A DNA stretch of 64,000 nt from Luscinia megarhynchos. Its lineage: Eukaryota; Chordata; Aves; Passeriformes; Turdidae. Each line of letters starts with the position of its first letter. Within the stretch, counting starts at the first letter, position 1. The position numbers were made by a program, and so were the translations under genes. Under the pieces are notes generated by a model that was given only the letters and a program-made list of their open reading frames with translations, had not been told where the DNA came from and made no database searches. Positions 50,201 to 61,100 of the stretch are shown here, in pieces. The stretch is taken from assembly GCA_034336665.1 (NCBI GenBank), contig JAPFBE010000003.1, forward strand, positions 64,647,352 to 64,711,351, read 5' to 3'.

Positions 50201-52328
50201 TTTTTTAATATCAAACAAAAGAAAATAAAGTGTAAAAGAAAATAAAGTGTCCTGTAACTGCTGGTCTCAGAAGATGTGTGATATAACAAAATATCCCCTT
50301 TCAATCCATTTTCCCTATGAGGAATTTTTTTAACTTTTCCATGTTCTTTAAACACATCAAGATAGTTTTTCATCATTTAAATTATCCTTAGTATAAAAGG
50401 ACTTAGTTTTCAAATGATTGATTTTTATAACCAGGGACGTAGAAATTTCAGGACAAATTTGGATGTAAGAATGGGGATTTGGCATAGTTTGTGTTTTAAG
50501 AAAATGCTAAAATATAAGTATGCACCTCATGAACATCACAAGGTAACTACTTCCATTGTTATATTATTCCTTTTTAATTATGTTTTGATTTATAGCCTGG
50601 GGGTTGTTTGTTCAAGCTGACATTAATGAGAAATAATTTCATTGAAATAAGAGAAGACGCACATGTTCTTGAGAATAATTTGAAAATTTTCTGTGTAGAG
50701 TTCTTATCTCACCTCTGTTGCCCTTTTAAAAAATACCCACATTGGAATTCAAATTATACTAACAAACTGCTTAAAGCTTGTTTTAACTATAGGAACAGGT
50801 ACAGAAAGCCCAACCTGTGTATTAAATGAACACTGAAATACTTTTTGGGTAGTAGTTGTGAACACTAATTGTTGGTGCATTCAGTTTCCTGGCTGTCCAA
50901 AACAGAAGCAAGTTTAGCAGAAGTCCTTTTTGTGCTTATTGCAGGACAAGAGGACAGGCTAGCTGACAGTTAAGAAGAGCATGGATGTTTTGATGGTTCA
51001 TATCTCTGATGCAATATGTGCAGCCACTTTATTGTCATTCTGACCCTTGCTGTTACACTAAGGCTTATGATGGGGCTCGTTGGCTCAGTTTCAACACTGC
51101 ACTGCTGCAATTACCTGCCTTCTGTAAGTTCAGCTGCTTTTAAGTGGAAGAGGTTTTGCTGCCTGCAGAATTCCACACAGGCATTTTCTCTCTGCTTTGT
51201 CCAGCTGAACAGTGATCTACAGATTAATCAATTGATTTTGAGTAATCACCTGATTTGTAATTGAATAATTGATTGTCGAGCACACTGGGGCCTTTGGATA
51301 GTGATCTTCCAACTCTGAGTAGAAGTAGCTCCATATCTGTATGGGCACAGTTCTCCCTTCAAGACCAAGATTGCTTGTAAGAGCTGGAACAAAGGATGTG
51401 TCAGTCCCAAGAAGACTAGTGAACGCTAGGTGTGGCTTCATTGACTCTTTCCCCACAAATTTGTAACTTGCATCATTGTAGCTTCTATCACATATCTGGG
51501 TATCATGACAAATATAATGGTGTGATGTTGTGATATATTTTCCTTCAAAATGCCTTTGCTTGAGAAAGACAATGAAGCTCTGCATATTGAGCTCTGCACA
51601 TTACAGTATGCACATTACAGTATGTAAAGTACTCCTCTGCAGTAATGAACAGGAAGAGAAACAAAGGGACATTGCATAGGAGCAGAGAGAATGACCCTCC
51701 AGCCTGGGGAAGCACCATTCTTTCCCTAGAGATTTTTTTTTACACTCACACTGATTTCTTAGAAGATCAAGATGAAGCTCTAGCTGCTTTCATGTAGATG
51801 GTGTATGTATCCATGATGAGTACCACTTCAAAAATCTGCTGGCAGCTTCTCCTGCAGGCATTTCTGGAGATCATGGGCTCAAGAGCCTGGCTCTCCAGAG
51901 CGGAATACCTGCAAAGAGCTGTAACTACATCTACATGAAGTGTTTTCCCCTTTTCTGATGGGAGTTCTTTGACTGATGCAAATGTCTCTGTAGCCAGTTA
52001 TCATTCTCCTAGTGCCAATGTTTAGTATTCTGTTCATGTTCTGCAAATGACATCACTTAGGCAACAGGAATCATGAGATGAAAATTGAGTTTGCAGAATA
52101 ATTAGATGCTCTGCTGACCTGCGAACCTAGAAATATACTTGTTTTTTTCCTTTCTCAGGTTTATTAAGACACAGTAGTAATCAGATATGCAAATATAGAA
52201 AGCATGCACATTTTTAGCAGTTAAAACTTACAGGCAATGTGACATTTGCTGACTAACTGCACCCATTTTATTTCAGAGGAAGACACAGTGTTCCAGGACA
52301 CCTGAAGATGGTGAACCCTCAAAAATGA
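25877..52328 (+). CDS. CCDC169: Coiled-coil domain protein 169 (CCDC169), eight coding exons, ~195 aa
   Basis: The coding exons are 25877-25947, 31706-31788, 32214-32324, 32421-32461, 45885-45983, 46181-46234, 49442-49518 and 52277-52328. They total 588 nt, or 195 codons plus TGA, with GT-AG at all junctions and one open frame. Human CCDC169 (C13orf38) is of similar length, 214 residues. Family hallmarks are [20 protein letters not shown], the DKMPV segment, [28 protein letters not shown] and [10 protein letters not shown]. The protein is almost all predicted coiled coil (about residues 10-90 and 102-175), with no signal peptide or membrane segment. Its biochemical role is unknown. In people it lies next to SOHLH2 and can be read through into it. 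Position and strand relative to SPART match mammals. Confidence 0.9.
25948..31705 (+). other. CCDC169: CCDC169 intron 1
   Basis: A 5.8 kb intron. Its first 250 bp are the rest of the CpG island. Beyond that I see AT-rich unique sequence, an AATAAA at 26781-26786 that could serve SPART, and no recognisable repeat or exon. Confidence 0.75.
31706..31788 (+). CDS. CCDC169: CCDC169 exon 2
   Basis: The acceptor is AATACCACAG. The exon is 83 nt, completing a glutamine codon and encoding [20 protein letters not shown] followed by LNTVDNE. The donor is GAAA then GTAAAG, which together with the next exon makes a serine codon before NEWETR. The same frame stays open for 44 more codons into the intron, so retention would give a different C terminus. 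Confidence 0.9.
32214..32324 (+). CDS. CCDC169: CCDC169 exon 3
   Basis: The acceptor is TTTTTTTTAAG. It spans 111 nt and encodes [36 protein letters not shown], the most conserved part of the family. The donor is GCAG then GTAGAA, phase 1. Confidence 0.94.
32421..32461 (+). CDS. CCDC169: CCDC169 exon 4 (41 nt)
   Basis: This very small exon follows a 96 nt intron, with acceptor TTATTTGTAG and donor GTG then GTAAGT. It encodes [14 protein letters not shown], matching the short linker with the MPV motif in mammalian CCDC169. Confidence 0.9.
32815..33500 (-). mobile_element. CR1 LINE copy, ~0.7 kb, 3' end missing
   Basis: On the minus strand a frame between about 33243 and 32727 reads [34 protein letters not shown] and [13 protein letters not shown], the hallmark end of the CR1 ORF2 product. 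Downstream CR1 sequence with the final ATTCTATG repeats is absent, so the element is broken. Farther upstream CR1 tail motifs such as CCCAGTTTTGTATCAGCTGT are seen near 33475. Confidence 0.88.
34391..34531 (+). promoter_or_regulatory. Cluster of five CCAAT pentamers with homeodomain-type sites
   Basis: CCAAT occurs at 34391, 34413, 34418, 34478 and 34527, all in the same orientation within 141 bp. Two OTX/CRX-like cores, TAATCT near 34463 and TAATCC near 34495, and an AATTA near 34421 lie among them. No repeat is recognised here. The density suggests an NF-Y-bound enhancer or cryptic promoter, but this is inference from motifs only. Confidence 0.4.
35325..35525 (+). mobile_element. CR1 LINE 3'-end fragment
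   Basis: AATATTTCTTCACTGAAAGG, GCACTGGAACAGCTGCCCAG, GTAGATGAGTCACTGTCCCT and a TTGATTCTGTGATTGTGTG end match the CR1 3' end in sense orientation. Confidence 0.85.
36686..36699 (+). promoter_or_regulatory. RFX X-box-like palindrome
   Basis: ATTGCCTTAGCAAC is a near-perfect inverted repeat of the RFX half sites (GTTGC-type arms around a short centre). An octamer-like ATGCAAAT lies about 50 bp upstream near 36633. RFX factors drive ciliary and testis genes, which would suit a coiled-coil host gene, but binding is inferred. Confidence 0.4.
37820..37838 (+). promoter_or_regulatory. CTCF-like site
   Basis: TGACCACAAGGGGGCACTT closely matches the CTCF core CCACNAGGGGGCGC, differing from it at one core position. 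It lies in intron 4 of CCDC169 on the + orientation. Single-motif evidence only. Confidence 0.5.
38201..38224. repeat. Poly-T tract (24 T)
   Basis: An uninterrupted run of 24 T is followed at once by GCAG, so it resembles a strong splice acceptor. The sequence after it does not match the CCDC169 frame or family. Confidence 0.9.
38225..38660. other. Candidate conserved non-coding element
   Basis: After the poly-T tract lies about 430 bp of mixed-composition, non-repetitive sequence with several homeodomain-type TAAT cores, a GTTGCCA half X-box near 38415 and a 53-codon open frame ending at 38386-38388. It reads like constrained vertebrate enhancer sequence rather than a repeat, but I cannot measure conservation. 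Confidence 0.25.
40387..40432. repeat. 23 bp perfect tandem duplication
   Basis: GGTTTATTACAATTTATGAG plus GTA occurs twice head to tail with no difference, so it is recent. Confidence 0.95.
44195..45190 (-). mobile_element. CR1 LINE copy, ~1 kb with 3' end
   Basis: The element begins at its 3' end with AATCATAGAATCATAAAATG and TTGGAAGGGACCTTGAAGAC, continues through CCTCACCACCCTCACAGTAA, GATGCAGCCCAGGATACAGT and TTCATCCACACAGCCATCC, in reverse orientation. It is the best preserved CR1 in the window, 5'-truncated, with no intact ORF. Confidence 0.92.
45885..45983 (+). CDS. CCDC169: CCDC169 exon 5
   Basis: The acceptor is ATAACCACAG. It spans 99 nt in phase 0 at both ends and encodes [20 protein letters not shown] and [13 protein letters not shown], a conserved heptad-rich segment. 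The donor is AAG then GTTTGT. Confidence 0.93.
46181..46234 (+). CDS. CCDC169: CCDC169 exon 6
   Basis: The acceptor is TTGACTGTAG. It spans 54 nt, phase 0 at both ends, and encodes [18 protein letters not shown], matching the family segment after LEQE. The donor is CAG then GTAAGA. Confidence 0.92.
46235..49441 (+). other. CCDC169: CCDC169 intron 6
   Basis: A 3.2 kb AT-rich intron containing one CR1 copy at 47640-48075 and no other recognised feature. Confidence 0.8.
47640..48075 (+). mobile_element. CR1 LINE copy, ~0.4 kb, 3' end
   Basis: The sequence runs from GGTTCAGCTGGGATGAGAGA and GGCTGAGGGGTGACCACATT to a 3' end with TGATGATCCTTATGAGTCCC, TTCCAACATGAGATATTC and a closing TATGATTCTGTG, in sense orientation. 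This is an older subfamily with a different body from the others. Confidence 0.85.
49442..49518 (+). CDS. CCDC169: CCDC169 exon 7
   Basis: The acceptor is TTGGCTTTTGCAG. It spans 77 nt, entering in phase 0 and leaving in phase 2 (AG before GTAAAT). It encodes [20 protein letters not shown] followed by KQILR, aligning by pattern with the less conserved region that follows the SE motif in mammals. Recognition rests on splice sites, frame and weak similarity. Confidence 0.75.
49519..52276 (+). other. CCDC169: CCDC169 intron 7
   Basis: A 2.8 kb intron. It holds a possible CR1 scrap near 49806-49860, a 17 bp tandem duplication at 50217-50250, a candidate 30 nt micro-exon at 50435-50464, and a small tandem repeat around 51597-51623. 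Confidence 0.7.
50217..50250. repeat. 17 bp perfect tandem duplication
   Basis: AAAAGAAAATAAAGTGT occurs twice in a row with no change. Confidence 0.9.
52277..52328 (+). CDS. CCDC169: CCDC169 last coding exon
   Basis: The acceptor CATTTTATTTCAG ends at 52276. The first base completes an arginine codon from exon 7. It then encodes [16 protein letters not shown] and stops at TGA 52326-52328. The GR start and basic, proline-containing tail resemble the human C terminus, which is about 20 residues longer. Confidence 0.7.
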
Positions 52329-53400
52329 TCAATTAAAAAAGACTGTAGGAGTGAACCAGCTTCCACAACTAAAGCATTGATTTGATATTAATGCCAAGAA
52401 CTTCCAGTCACTTTTAAAAAAATTTAATTTGACTGAAAGTTTCTAAATTGAAAATGAAAGTATTTGTGTCTTATTGCAATGCCAGACAAAGATTGGAATG
52501 TCTTCTTGGCTGCCTTAGTGTAAGTGTTCCTCTGCCTAATGGAATTGTTCTCAAAGTTGCCATCTTTGTACTGGTGATCTCTGACCCTTCCATTCTGCTT
52601 CACAGCAGTGATTCTGAGTGTGAGGGTGTTGGAGAATATTTAGTGTCTTTATACACTGTGTAGATCCTTGAACTATGCAGTCATGGAAAACAAGCAAGCC
52701 TCTAGCATTTTTGACCTCTCAACCAAGAAGAAAAAGGCAGACTGATATAACCTGAAGTATTGTCTAAATATAACTTTTTTTAAAAGCTGGCTTACCACAG
52801 ATGCTGTGTTGACTACTTCTTTCTGTCTGTAAGGTTTAGAAGCACAGCACTCTTTCCAGCTGCTTTAGGCACTAGTAATGGATAGAAATGACAGAGAGAT
52901 TGAGCACTTTTTGTTAAGGAATCTTTAGAGCCTCTCTTGTGGAATGGTTGTTTCTTTTGAATACTATATACATGCTATAAAGAAACACATATCTTGATAT
53001 TGGTATGTTGATCTTTGGAATTTGAACTCTCAGATGACCCTTGTATCCACAGTCTTGGGGTCATGAAAATCTGTCTTCTTCAGTGGTATTGATCCTTGTA
53101 CTTTAAGGGTCCAAAATAGTGCCAGTCCTAAAGTCATCTCTTCAGTGAAAGTAGAACTACTTTGTCTTTTCATTCTTAAGCATGCAATTATTGTTGCAGT
53201 TTTATTACCTACATTTTAGTCATTAAATTTGAGAAAATTTTTCAAGTGGCAACAGGAAAAATGTTTTGGTAAGGAAGCTTCAGTTCTCTGGGTCACATCT
53301 TAAAAGGTCTTGGCAAGCAAATGTGGTTGCTTGACTGCCCTTTATTATTTTAAGAGCATTCCTAACTCTTTGCAATAAAGTTTTTTGCCTCTTTAAGAGC
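52329..53400 (+). other. CCDC169: Probable CCDC169 3' UTR
   Basis: This follows the stop codon without any recognised repeat and runs to the first clear polyadenylation signal. Its end is inferred from that signal. Confidence 0.5.
53374..53379 (+). terminator. CCDC169: AATAAA polyadenylation signal
   Basis: GCAATAAAG is followed by GTTTTTTGCC, a T-rich downstream element, as expected of a vertebrate cleavage site. It is the first canonical signal I find after the CCDC169 stop. Confidence 0.55.
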
Positions 53401-56400
53401 AGTACTAATAGTTCCTTATTACTGGCAGCATTAAAGTGACACTGTAATTAAACCCACAGTAGGAGACAAACCAGTGGTGTCATTCTAAAATGCAGAGAGT
53501 AAAGACCTGCAGCATTGTACAGCATATTCAGTATGGAAATCCCATTTTTTTCTCTTACATAGTATGAAATTCATTACAGATATTTGTCATGTTACCATGA
53601 TGCACATGGTATCATTTTTTCATAAGCAAGGTGGTCTGTCTGGCAAGTTTTTTCCTCAGAGCATAGCACAGCTGGTTAGGTTAGCACTCTTCTGCTTGTG
53701 TTTTTCACATGAAAAATTTCCAAATGTTCGTTGTGCTGGCATTTGTCAATGTGGTGAAGGATAGGGGAAAAATCACCATAATGGTTCTATTGGCATAAAA
53801 GACAAGGGACATTTGCAGTAATCAGGAAGATCCAGTTCCTGGATTCATGCAGCAGACATTTCCTGCTGCTGTGTCTTAATCAAATATTAGTGCAGTCAAG
53901 TCTGGTCCATGCAGCACCTCAGAATTACTGGAAACATGGCACAAATATGACAGAACATTTTTTCACAACAGGAGACTTGGATATTTCCCTCAAGGATAGT
54001 CCTCACTGAGGACTTAAAAAGAGACTTTTTTTGAAGCCTTAAAAGAGACATTTATTGGTACAGGAATGACCTGAGAAAACAGCAAACTATGTCCTATTTA
54101 GTCCGTTTCACCTTGCCAGGGCCAATTTGATTGGATCTGGGTTTTGAAATGCAGTAGTATGATAATTAATTGCTAAAACATGTGGTGTTTAACCACTTTC
54201 TAATTATAGGTCCAGCTGTAATTTTTGTTGTGCAAAATTATTATAGTTCTGTAGTCATACTTTTTGAATTACTTGGCATTTCATTTTCTTCCTGGTTTTC
54301 TGAAAATAAGGACAAACCTGATAATTATATTTGATTAGTCCAATTTCTTTGCAACAGCAAAAAGAGAGGTTTTAGTTTCAAAAGTATACTGTCTCTTTGG
54401 ATCTAAATAAAACTTTTACACTTCCAGCTTTCCCAAAACATATAGGAATTTTTTGTTTGATTTGGTGGGTTTGGCTGAAAGAGTGTTTTGAAATTCCTGG
54501 ATTTATCTTGTGTGGGCTTTTCTTATTGTTGTCCTGTGAAATGTGGTTTGTTGAAATTTGTGGCAATAAACAGTTAGATGGCTTTATATAATATTTTCTG
54601 TATGAATATTTCAGCTCATTTAGGATTAATTAATCCTTCAAAGCATAGTATGCAGTATTATTTTAAGCCTAGAAGACAGAATTGAGCTAGGTTTATTTAA
54701 AGGGGATATGGGAGTGTAATGATGTCTGGTTTTCCCCTGATTTCACAACAGGATGATCTTTTGTAATGCTGCCAACCAAGATAAAGTCTGCCTGCTCCTA
54801 AGTCTCTGTGCATCACACATGACACTGAAAGAATCTGAAACCAAAAATGGGAAACTGAATAGCTGATAGTTGTGGTCAGTGGTTGAATGGAGCTAAACAT
54901 CAGAGGAAGGCAGGATCAGGGGTGAAGGTTTGAGTCTGGCCAAACTTCTTCCTTCAGTGTAGAATGGGATTCCAGATATACTGATTGTAGTGTGTAAGTG
55001 GCTTTAACTGATGGGCTGGGAAATTTGATATCCTAACTCAGCACTTGAGAGTATGCTTCCTTTACATGGTTACTCATGTAATTCCACTAATTTCAGATGA
55101 CTCATGATTTTGAGGTAACTAAGGCATTTTAAGTATTTTTCCTTAGTGTTTCTGGGAAATATAAATTTAAAATCTCAAATGCTGGCAAGCACACATTTTT
55201 TATTAAAAAAACAAAACAAAACCCTTTCTTTTTCTTTTCTTTTAAAGTCTCATGACTAAAGATGGTATTGAGTAATGATATTTGTTTTTAAATAATCAGT
55301 TTAGCATCAATGTGCTCATCTATGATACAATAACATTAAAATATTTATTGGACAGGCATTGACTGTGTGGCTGATTATTATATAATTATTCAGCATAACC
55401 ACGGGCTGCAGAGAACTGGGGTGATGAACTTCCTCATGTTTAGGATATCATTATTCATAAACAAGGTATTTTGTTACTTAAATACTTTGTTTAATGGGTT
55501 CTCTGTATTTAAACTGACTAGGTGGTACAGCTGACAGTTTCCCTGATTCCTATGATATTCCATCTCCACTGGTAAAGATGAAGTGCATAACTTTAGTCTT
55601 AATACATTTCCAGTAGAGGAGGATGCTGTGCAGCCCTTTTTACAAATGTGATGCAGACACAGTAGCAAGCAAATAAATAAATTAATAAATAAGGAAGCAA
55701 AACTCTGTGTTATTAAGCTTCTGCTGTTTTTGCCAGGCTGGTGTCAAACATAAACTGTACTTTGAACTAACTCTAGCTGGAAGCAGATATAATGTGCATG
55801 GACTAAAATTGTAGCTAATTGCCACACTTTTATCTCTTTACATGCAGGTGTCACACTAATGGCAGACAGCTCCAGACTGGATAATGAGGCTTTTCAAAGG
55901 TGACAGTACCTTATTTACTTGGCAGATCAGTTTAACCCTCTCTTCCAAAAATACAAACATTGGAATTAGTTCTTTATAGGTTACATCTTAGAATCCAGTT
56001 TTCCTGCACTTCACTAATCTGTGCCATAAACTACCAATTAAGAACCATGTAGAGATCAAATGAGGCTCTTATGTCTGCAGGAGTAACATGCAGGCTTTGT
56101 CCGTGGTTCTGGGCACAACTCAGTGCACCACCCCACAGGAAAGGCCTCTCACAGGCTCCATTTCTAGGCTGGTAAAGTTCCTCTGCTCTGGTTCCCATGT
56201 AACTTCTCACCCCTCCCTTTGTTGCCTGGGAGAAGATGAACTCTGCTTCTGGAGCCCATCTGTAATTTGGGGATAACAGTATGTTTCTGGTGCTGAGAAG
56301 AGACACAAAAACAAATACGCAAATGCTGGAGAGAAGCCAGCTGGTAAAACCATAATGTGTCTGAGTAAGACTGACCTAAATCAAATGGGTTTCCTTTTGT

Positions 56401-57939
56401 CTTGCAATGAAGATGGATAATATTGGTGCTCTGTTGGTGCAGAAACAGCTGTGGCTGCTGCATCTTTCCAAAGAGATTTACCAGTAAAGACTGATGTCAG
56501 GGTATTTCCTGATGAACACAGCCCAGTGTGACACAGCAATGACACCAGTTGCTGTGTTTGTCTTGTCACAGGGAAAAATGTCAGCTCTGAAAGGAGAAGG
56601 ACCCCATCTGAGATCCAGGACAGGCCTCATTCCCTCACCACCCTACAACAGGCACTTCCTCCTGCATCTGTCTGATCCCTTCACACAACAAGCAAGTGTC
56701 CTGTGGGGAATCTGCTCAGGAATGATGTGGTATAACAGAGCAATGCAGACTGCAGACCAGAAAAATTAGGCACAGCTGAAGGGTTATTCTGGGGGAAGGA
56801 TGAACCAACAAGGCTGTCCACTCTTGACTTGTCCTGTGCTGATTAGGAAAAGGATACTGAGAAATCTTAAAAAAAGATGAAAAGAAAAAAAAGTAAACCT
56901 GGGAATAATCTGTCCCAGTTTGCAACTTAAAAGTCATATATCTAAGTCTGAACTAATCACTGTATACTCAATGAGTAGTCAATGGGAAAAAAACCAGACA
57001 CCTTCAGCTTCTCTCATTCTAACGGAGATGCTTAAAATGGATCAGATGACACATCAGCTGGATTTCTTTGCCCTGACTAGAAAGAGAATATAGAATGACA
57101 AATTCAGAATAACCTGTCCAGCATGTAGAAAGGTAAGCTGAACCCTGTTCTTGTAAATTTCTTTTATTTTTGCTTGATCTGGCTAGGGACAGTGACACCC
57201 AAGATGAGTAGAGGGTCTCAGCCAAGAAGTAATACTGAGCTGCAATTTGACTCTCCTTTGGGCTGATCTTTTTCTCTCGCAGCAGCCCAGCACTCAACAG
57301 AGGACCTGTTCTCTAGGCATTGAATTTACAAGGCCACAGATCCATTCTCATGTTGCATCAGTACTTACAAGGACAAATTACCTTTCTTTTTTTCTTCCCT
57401 TTGAGTACATTTGGCAAGCTCCATGTTCTTTTGAAATCAAACCAACAATGGTGCTGCATTATGCTAAAAAACCCTCCCTAAAGCCTGTGGACCTCCAATA
57501 TACAGGTAGGAAAATGCAGCCTATAGATCAATCTGCTAGAGACTTTAGAAGAAAAATTGATGCAATTGTGATAGGAATCAATAAACCAGAGATCAATCCC
57601 TTTTTGTGTGTTCCTGTCTCTTGAAAAGCTGAGCTAAGAATTTGCTGATGACAAGTCAAATTATTGCCTGGGCAAATGTGTTCTTGGAGGATTAAAATAG
57701 TTTCAATTCCTGCCAGGCCTGCAATGGCTGACAGCATAATTTCATTAGTATAATATATTCCTAGGGCAAGAATAATTTGTCCAAATACACTTACAATGTT
57801 TGGATGAAATCATCTACCTTGCCTTAGGCTGCCCATCAGAAAGCACTTATCAGGCCAGACCTTCAGTCTCATTGACACCTGTGCAGTGAAAGTGGATGCT
57901 GCCATGGCTCTAGAGGTGTGAGAGCTCTGTGTCCTTCAC

Positions 57940-58152
57940 GGAGAGGAGAGGAGAGGAGAGGAGAGGAGAGGAGAGGAGAGGAGAGGAGAGGAGAGGAGAG
58001 GAGAGGAGAGGAGAGGAGAGGAGAGGAGAGGAGAGGAGAGGAGAGGAGAGGAGAGGAGAGGAGAGGAGAGGAGAGGAGAGGAGAGGAGAGGAGAGGAGAG
58101 GAGAGGAGAGGAGAGGAGAGGAGAGGAGAGGAGAGGAGAGGAGAGGAGAGGA
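57940..58152. repeat. GGAGA pentanucleotide array, 213 bp
   Basis: About 42.6 perfect, uninterrupted copies of GGAGA on the + strand (TCTCC on the other). It is a pure purine-pyrimidine tract. Since five and three share no factor, each reading frame of a strand gives the same five-residue cycle, which explains the long frames here on both strands. Confidence 0.99.
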
Positions 58153-61100
58153 CCACACATCTGTGCTGAACTTTCTACTCCAGACATCTGGATCAAAGCA
58201 CCAATCCTGGAAACATACTGTGTTCTGCTGTGTTCATTCTGAACTGGAAAAATAATAGGAATTCCTCGCAAAAAAAACGTTAAAGAGACAGAGGAAATCT
58301 CTTGTTCCAGCCTAACCAAAATTAAAAACCAACAAACTTGATATTATAAAACCACACTCAGTGTCTTGGCTCTGTGTTGATGCTTCAGTCATTGCAGGCA
58401 GGTGTCCTGCCCCAGCCTTGGCTGTCCCTGTCCCCAGGGAGATGCCCCTGGTTCTCCATCCCCAGTTTGTACTGCTCCTGGTGAGGGCAGTGAGATGGTC
58501 CCTGCCCTGCCCTGCCCTGCCTGCCTGCCCAGGAATCCCGTGCAGCTCCCAGTCCCCAGTTTCAGGGGTCACTGGCTGCAGCCCATCCTGTCAGATTTGT
58601 GCTCTTGGGTGGTGCTGACATAAATAACAATTCGCTGACTGCAGGAGTGATTTACTTTAAGCACTTTAGCACCTGCTGTTGCTCATTATGGGATTATCAT
58701 GCCCCAGATTGTTCCTGGCAGTCTGGGGTTTACAGTGTTAGCACATGGCACGTGTGTAAGAGTTACCTTACAGGGGTGGTGGGTTCATGCACTTGCTCTG
58801 TCCTCTCCATGACCCTGCTTCATGCTAAGATCTCTCGTGGAACTGGAAGCCACATGTTTTAGACATGTGACAATCAGAAAAAAAAATCAAAATTAAATCA
58901 ACATGAAGGCTTTTTATGGTAGATATCAGCATTTGACAGTATCTCATGGTTCAGGATAGCAGCACATTCTCCTCCATTGACTCATTTTGTCACTATGTGG
59001 ATATCATTGCAATTAGCCTTTCCTGAGAAGGATAAGAAGGATACAAAGATGGAGCTTGTGCTAGGGGCTCTGCAGACATCTGGCATTTCACACTGTTCCC
59101 CTGGGCTGGCATTCAGTGGGGGAAGTTATAATAGTTTTTAGGGCACATATTCCAAAACTCTTGACAAAAATAGCTGTCTCACTCCTCCTGGTAATCTCTC
59201 CTGCCTACCTAATTGCTTAAACTGCTGGTTCTTCTCTTTTCGGATGTCTGCAGCACATCCCTTCTCACTGCAGCATTTCACAGGGCTGCAGATTTAAGGG
59301 TTCAACTTGTTTTATCAAAATTGGTGACCTGCAGCCTGAGCCATAGAAGAGTTCAATTATTATTTTATGGCCTGGTAGCCAACAGTTTACTAGTGCCAGC
59401 ACCAGCCACAGCGGTGCCTGCTATGTCCTCTCTGAACTGTCTTTCCTGTCTCCTCTCACCATCAAAACTTTCACTGGAAATTACTTGAATTGTACTGCTT
59501 AGGATGGCTCTGTGGACAACTATCACTTAGGAGCAGTGCCTATGGCATTTCTAAGTAGGAAAGATGTGCCCAAAGTCTGTGCCCAAAGATAGAGAAAATG
59601 GGAAAAAGTACATGCTAACACTACAGAGAGCAAAGAACCCTGCAGCTTTCTCAGCCAGTGCTCTGATGAGGTGCAACAACAAAAGAACCCCACCAACACA
59701 AAAAAATCCCCAACCCAAAATGAGCCGCCCTAAAATCTAAAAAACAGGTTTATGCAGTGAAAGACAGAACTGGTTCATACAAGTTTTGAGTTGTTTTGAG
59801 GAAAAGTTCATCATGACTATAAAAACATTGTAGAATCAAAATTCATATAAACTTCAAATTTAAATAAGCATTGGTACAAAGCAGGGAAGAGGAGGAAGGT
59901 TACCCTATAAAAGCCTTTGAAAGTTTACTTAAGAAATACTTTTGAGGAACTATTTTAAATCTAAAATAGTGCTCGGAGGCAAGGAAGACACTTCTGCTAG
60001 AGAACAAAAGAAGTTTACTGAGGCCATAATTTCATTACTTTTAAAAATAAAGTTTAAAAAGTTTAATGGACTGGTTATGCTCCTATATAGAGAAAAAAGA
60101 GATATTCTAAAGTAAACTTGCATGCTTTTGGCATTCTTTTGAGCTGTGGAGTGTAAGCATAGCTGAGTTACTTGCCTGGTGTGAAAATGGCCTAAGAGCA
60201 TCTAGTAGATTTCTGGACCCCTAAAAAGAAATGGTCCAGATAATATAAAATGTATTTCATTCTAAGAGTCAGATTTTCAAAGGACTTTGCAGAGGAAAAT
60301 CACGGAGGGCCTGAATTATATAGGACTGACAAGTTATTTTCCAGAAGGGGAATGTGCTGCTGATGCTATGTATGTTGCATGGGAAAAGTTAAAAATTGTA
60401 GGATGAGATTTGCAGTACTCAGATGCTGAATGGGGGGAAGCCTAAGCCAGCCAGCCAGTAGTCCAGGATGATGACCAGGAATGGTGGAGAGCTCCTGTCA
60501 ACTCTGCTTTGTCTTATCCAGCCCAAGTGGGGAGAGCTTCCGTGTCAATTATTGGCCACTTCATGATGAAAGGCAACTTAACCAGAAAATTGTGCACTGT
60601 GCTCGATTTCAGGATGCTCAAATGTCCTTGGAACAGCTTAGCCTTTAGAGGGTTTCTTGTTACTGGAGTTTTCTACAGAGCAGAAATGAATTCTTCACTG
60701 GTGTCATTCCATGTACATTGCAACACACATGCTTTTTCTCAGTCATTCAGAATTCTCTGGTGTTTGACAAACAGAAAACACTCTGCTGAAATAAAAGAAA
60801 TAAATAAAATAGGTTATTAGTTGCCTTTTCTCTTTTAAATATCATTTCACATTTTGAAATGTATGCATATAAAAACACAGAGAGTAATCTTAATCAAGGG
60901 AAAGAAAAAGGTTTCCTTAATAAGGATAACTGAAGAGATTTTTGTAACCTTTTCACCCACTCAAATCAACAGGCAAATCAACATTTCAATTATGCACATC
61001 TCTGGGAGTGATGCTCTTCCCAGTTTAGTGGTTTCTCTTTGCTCTTGCCCAAGAATCATTACTTTAAATATAACAGGTCCATCTCCCTCTTCTATTTCTT

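Noticed and set aside
57869..58319. Several proline/serine- or glutamate/arginine-repeat proteins
   Set aside because: All are translations of the GGAGA array, which gives the same cyclic peptide in every frame of a strand. They are not genes.
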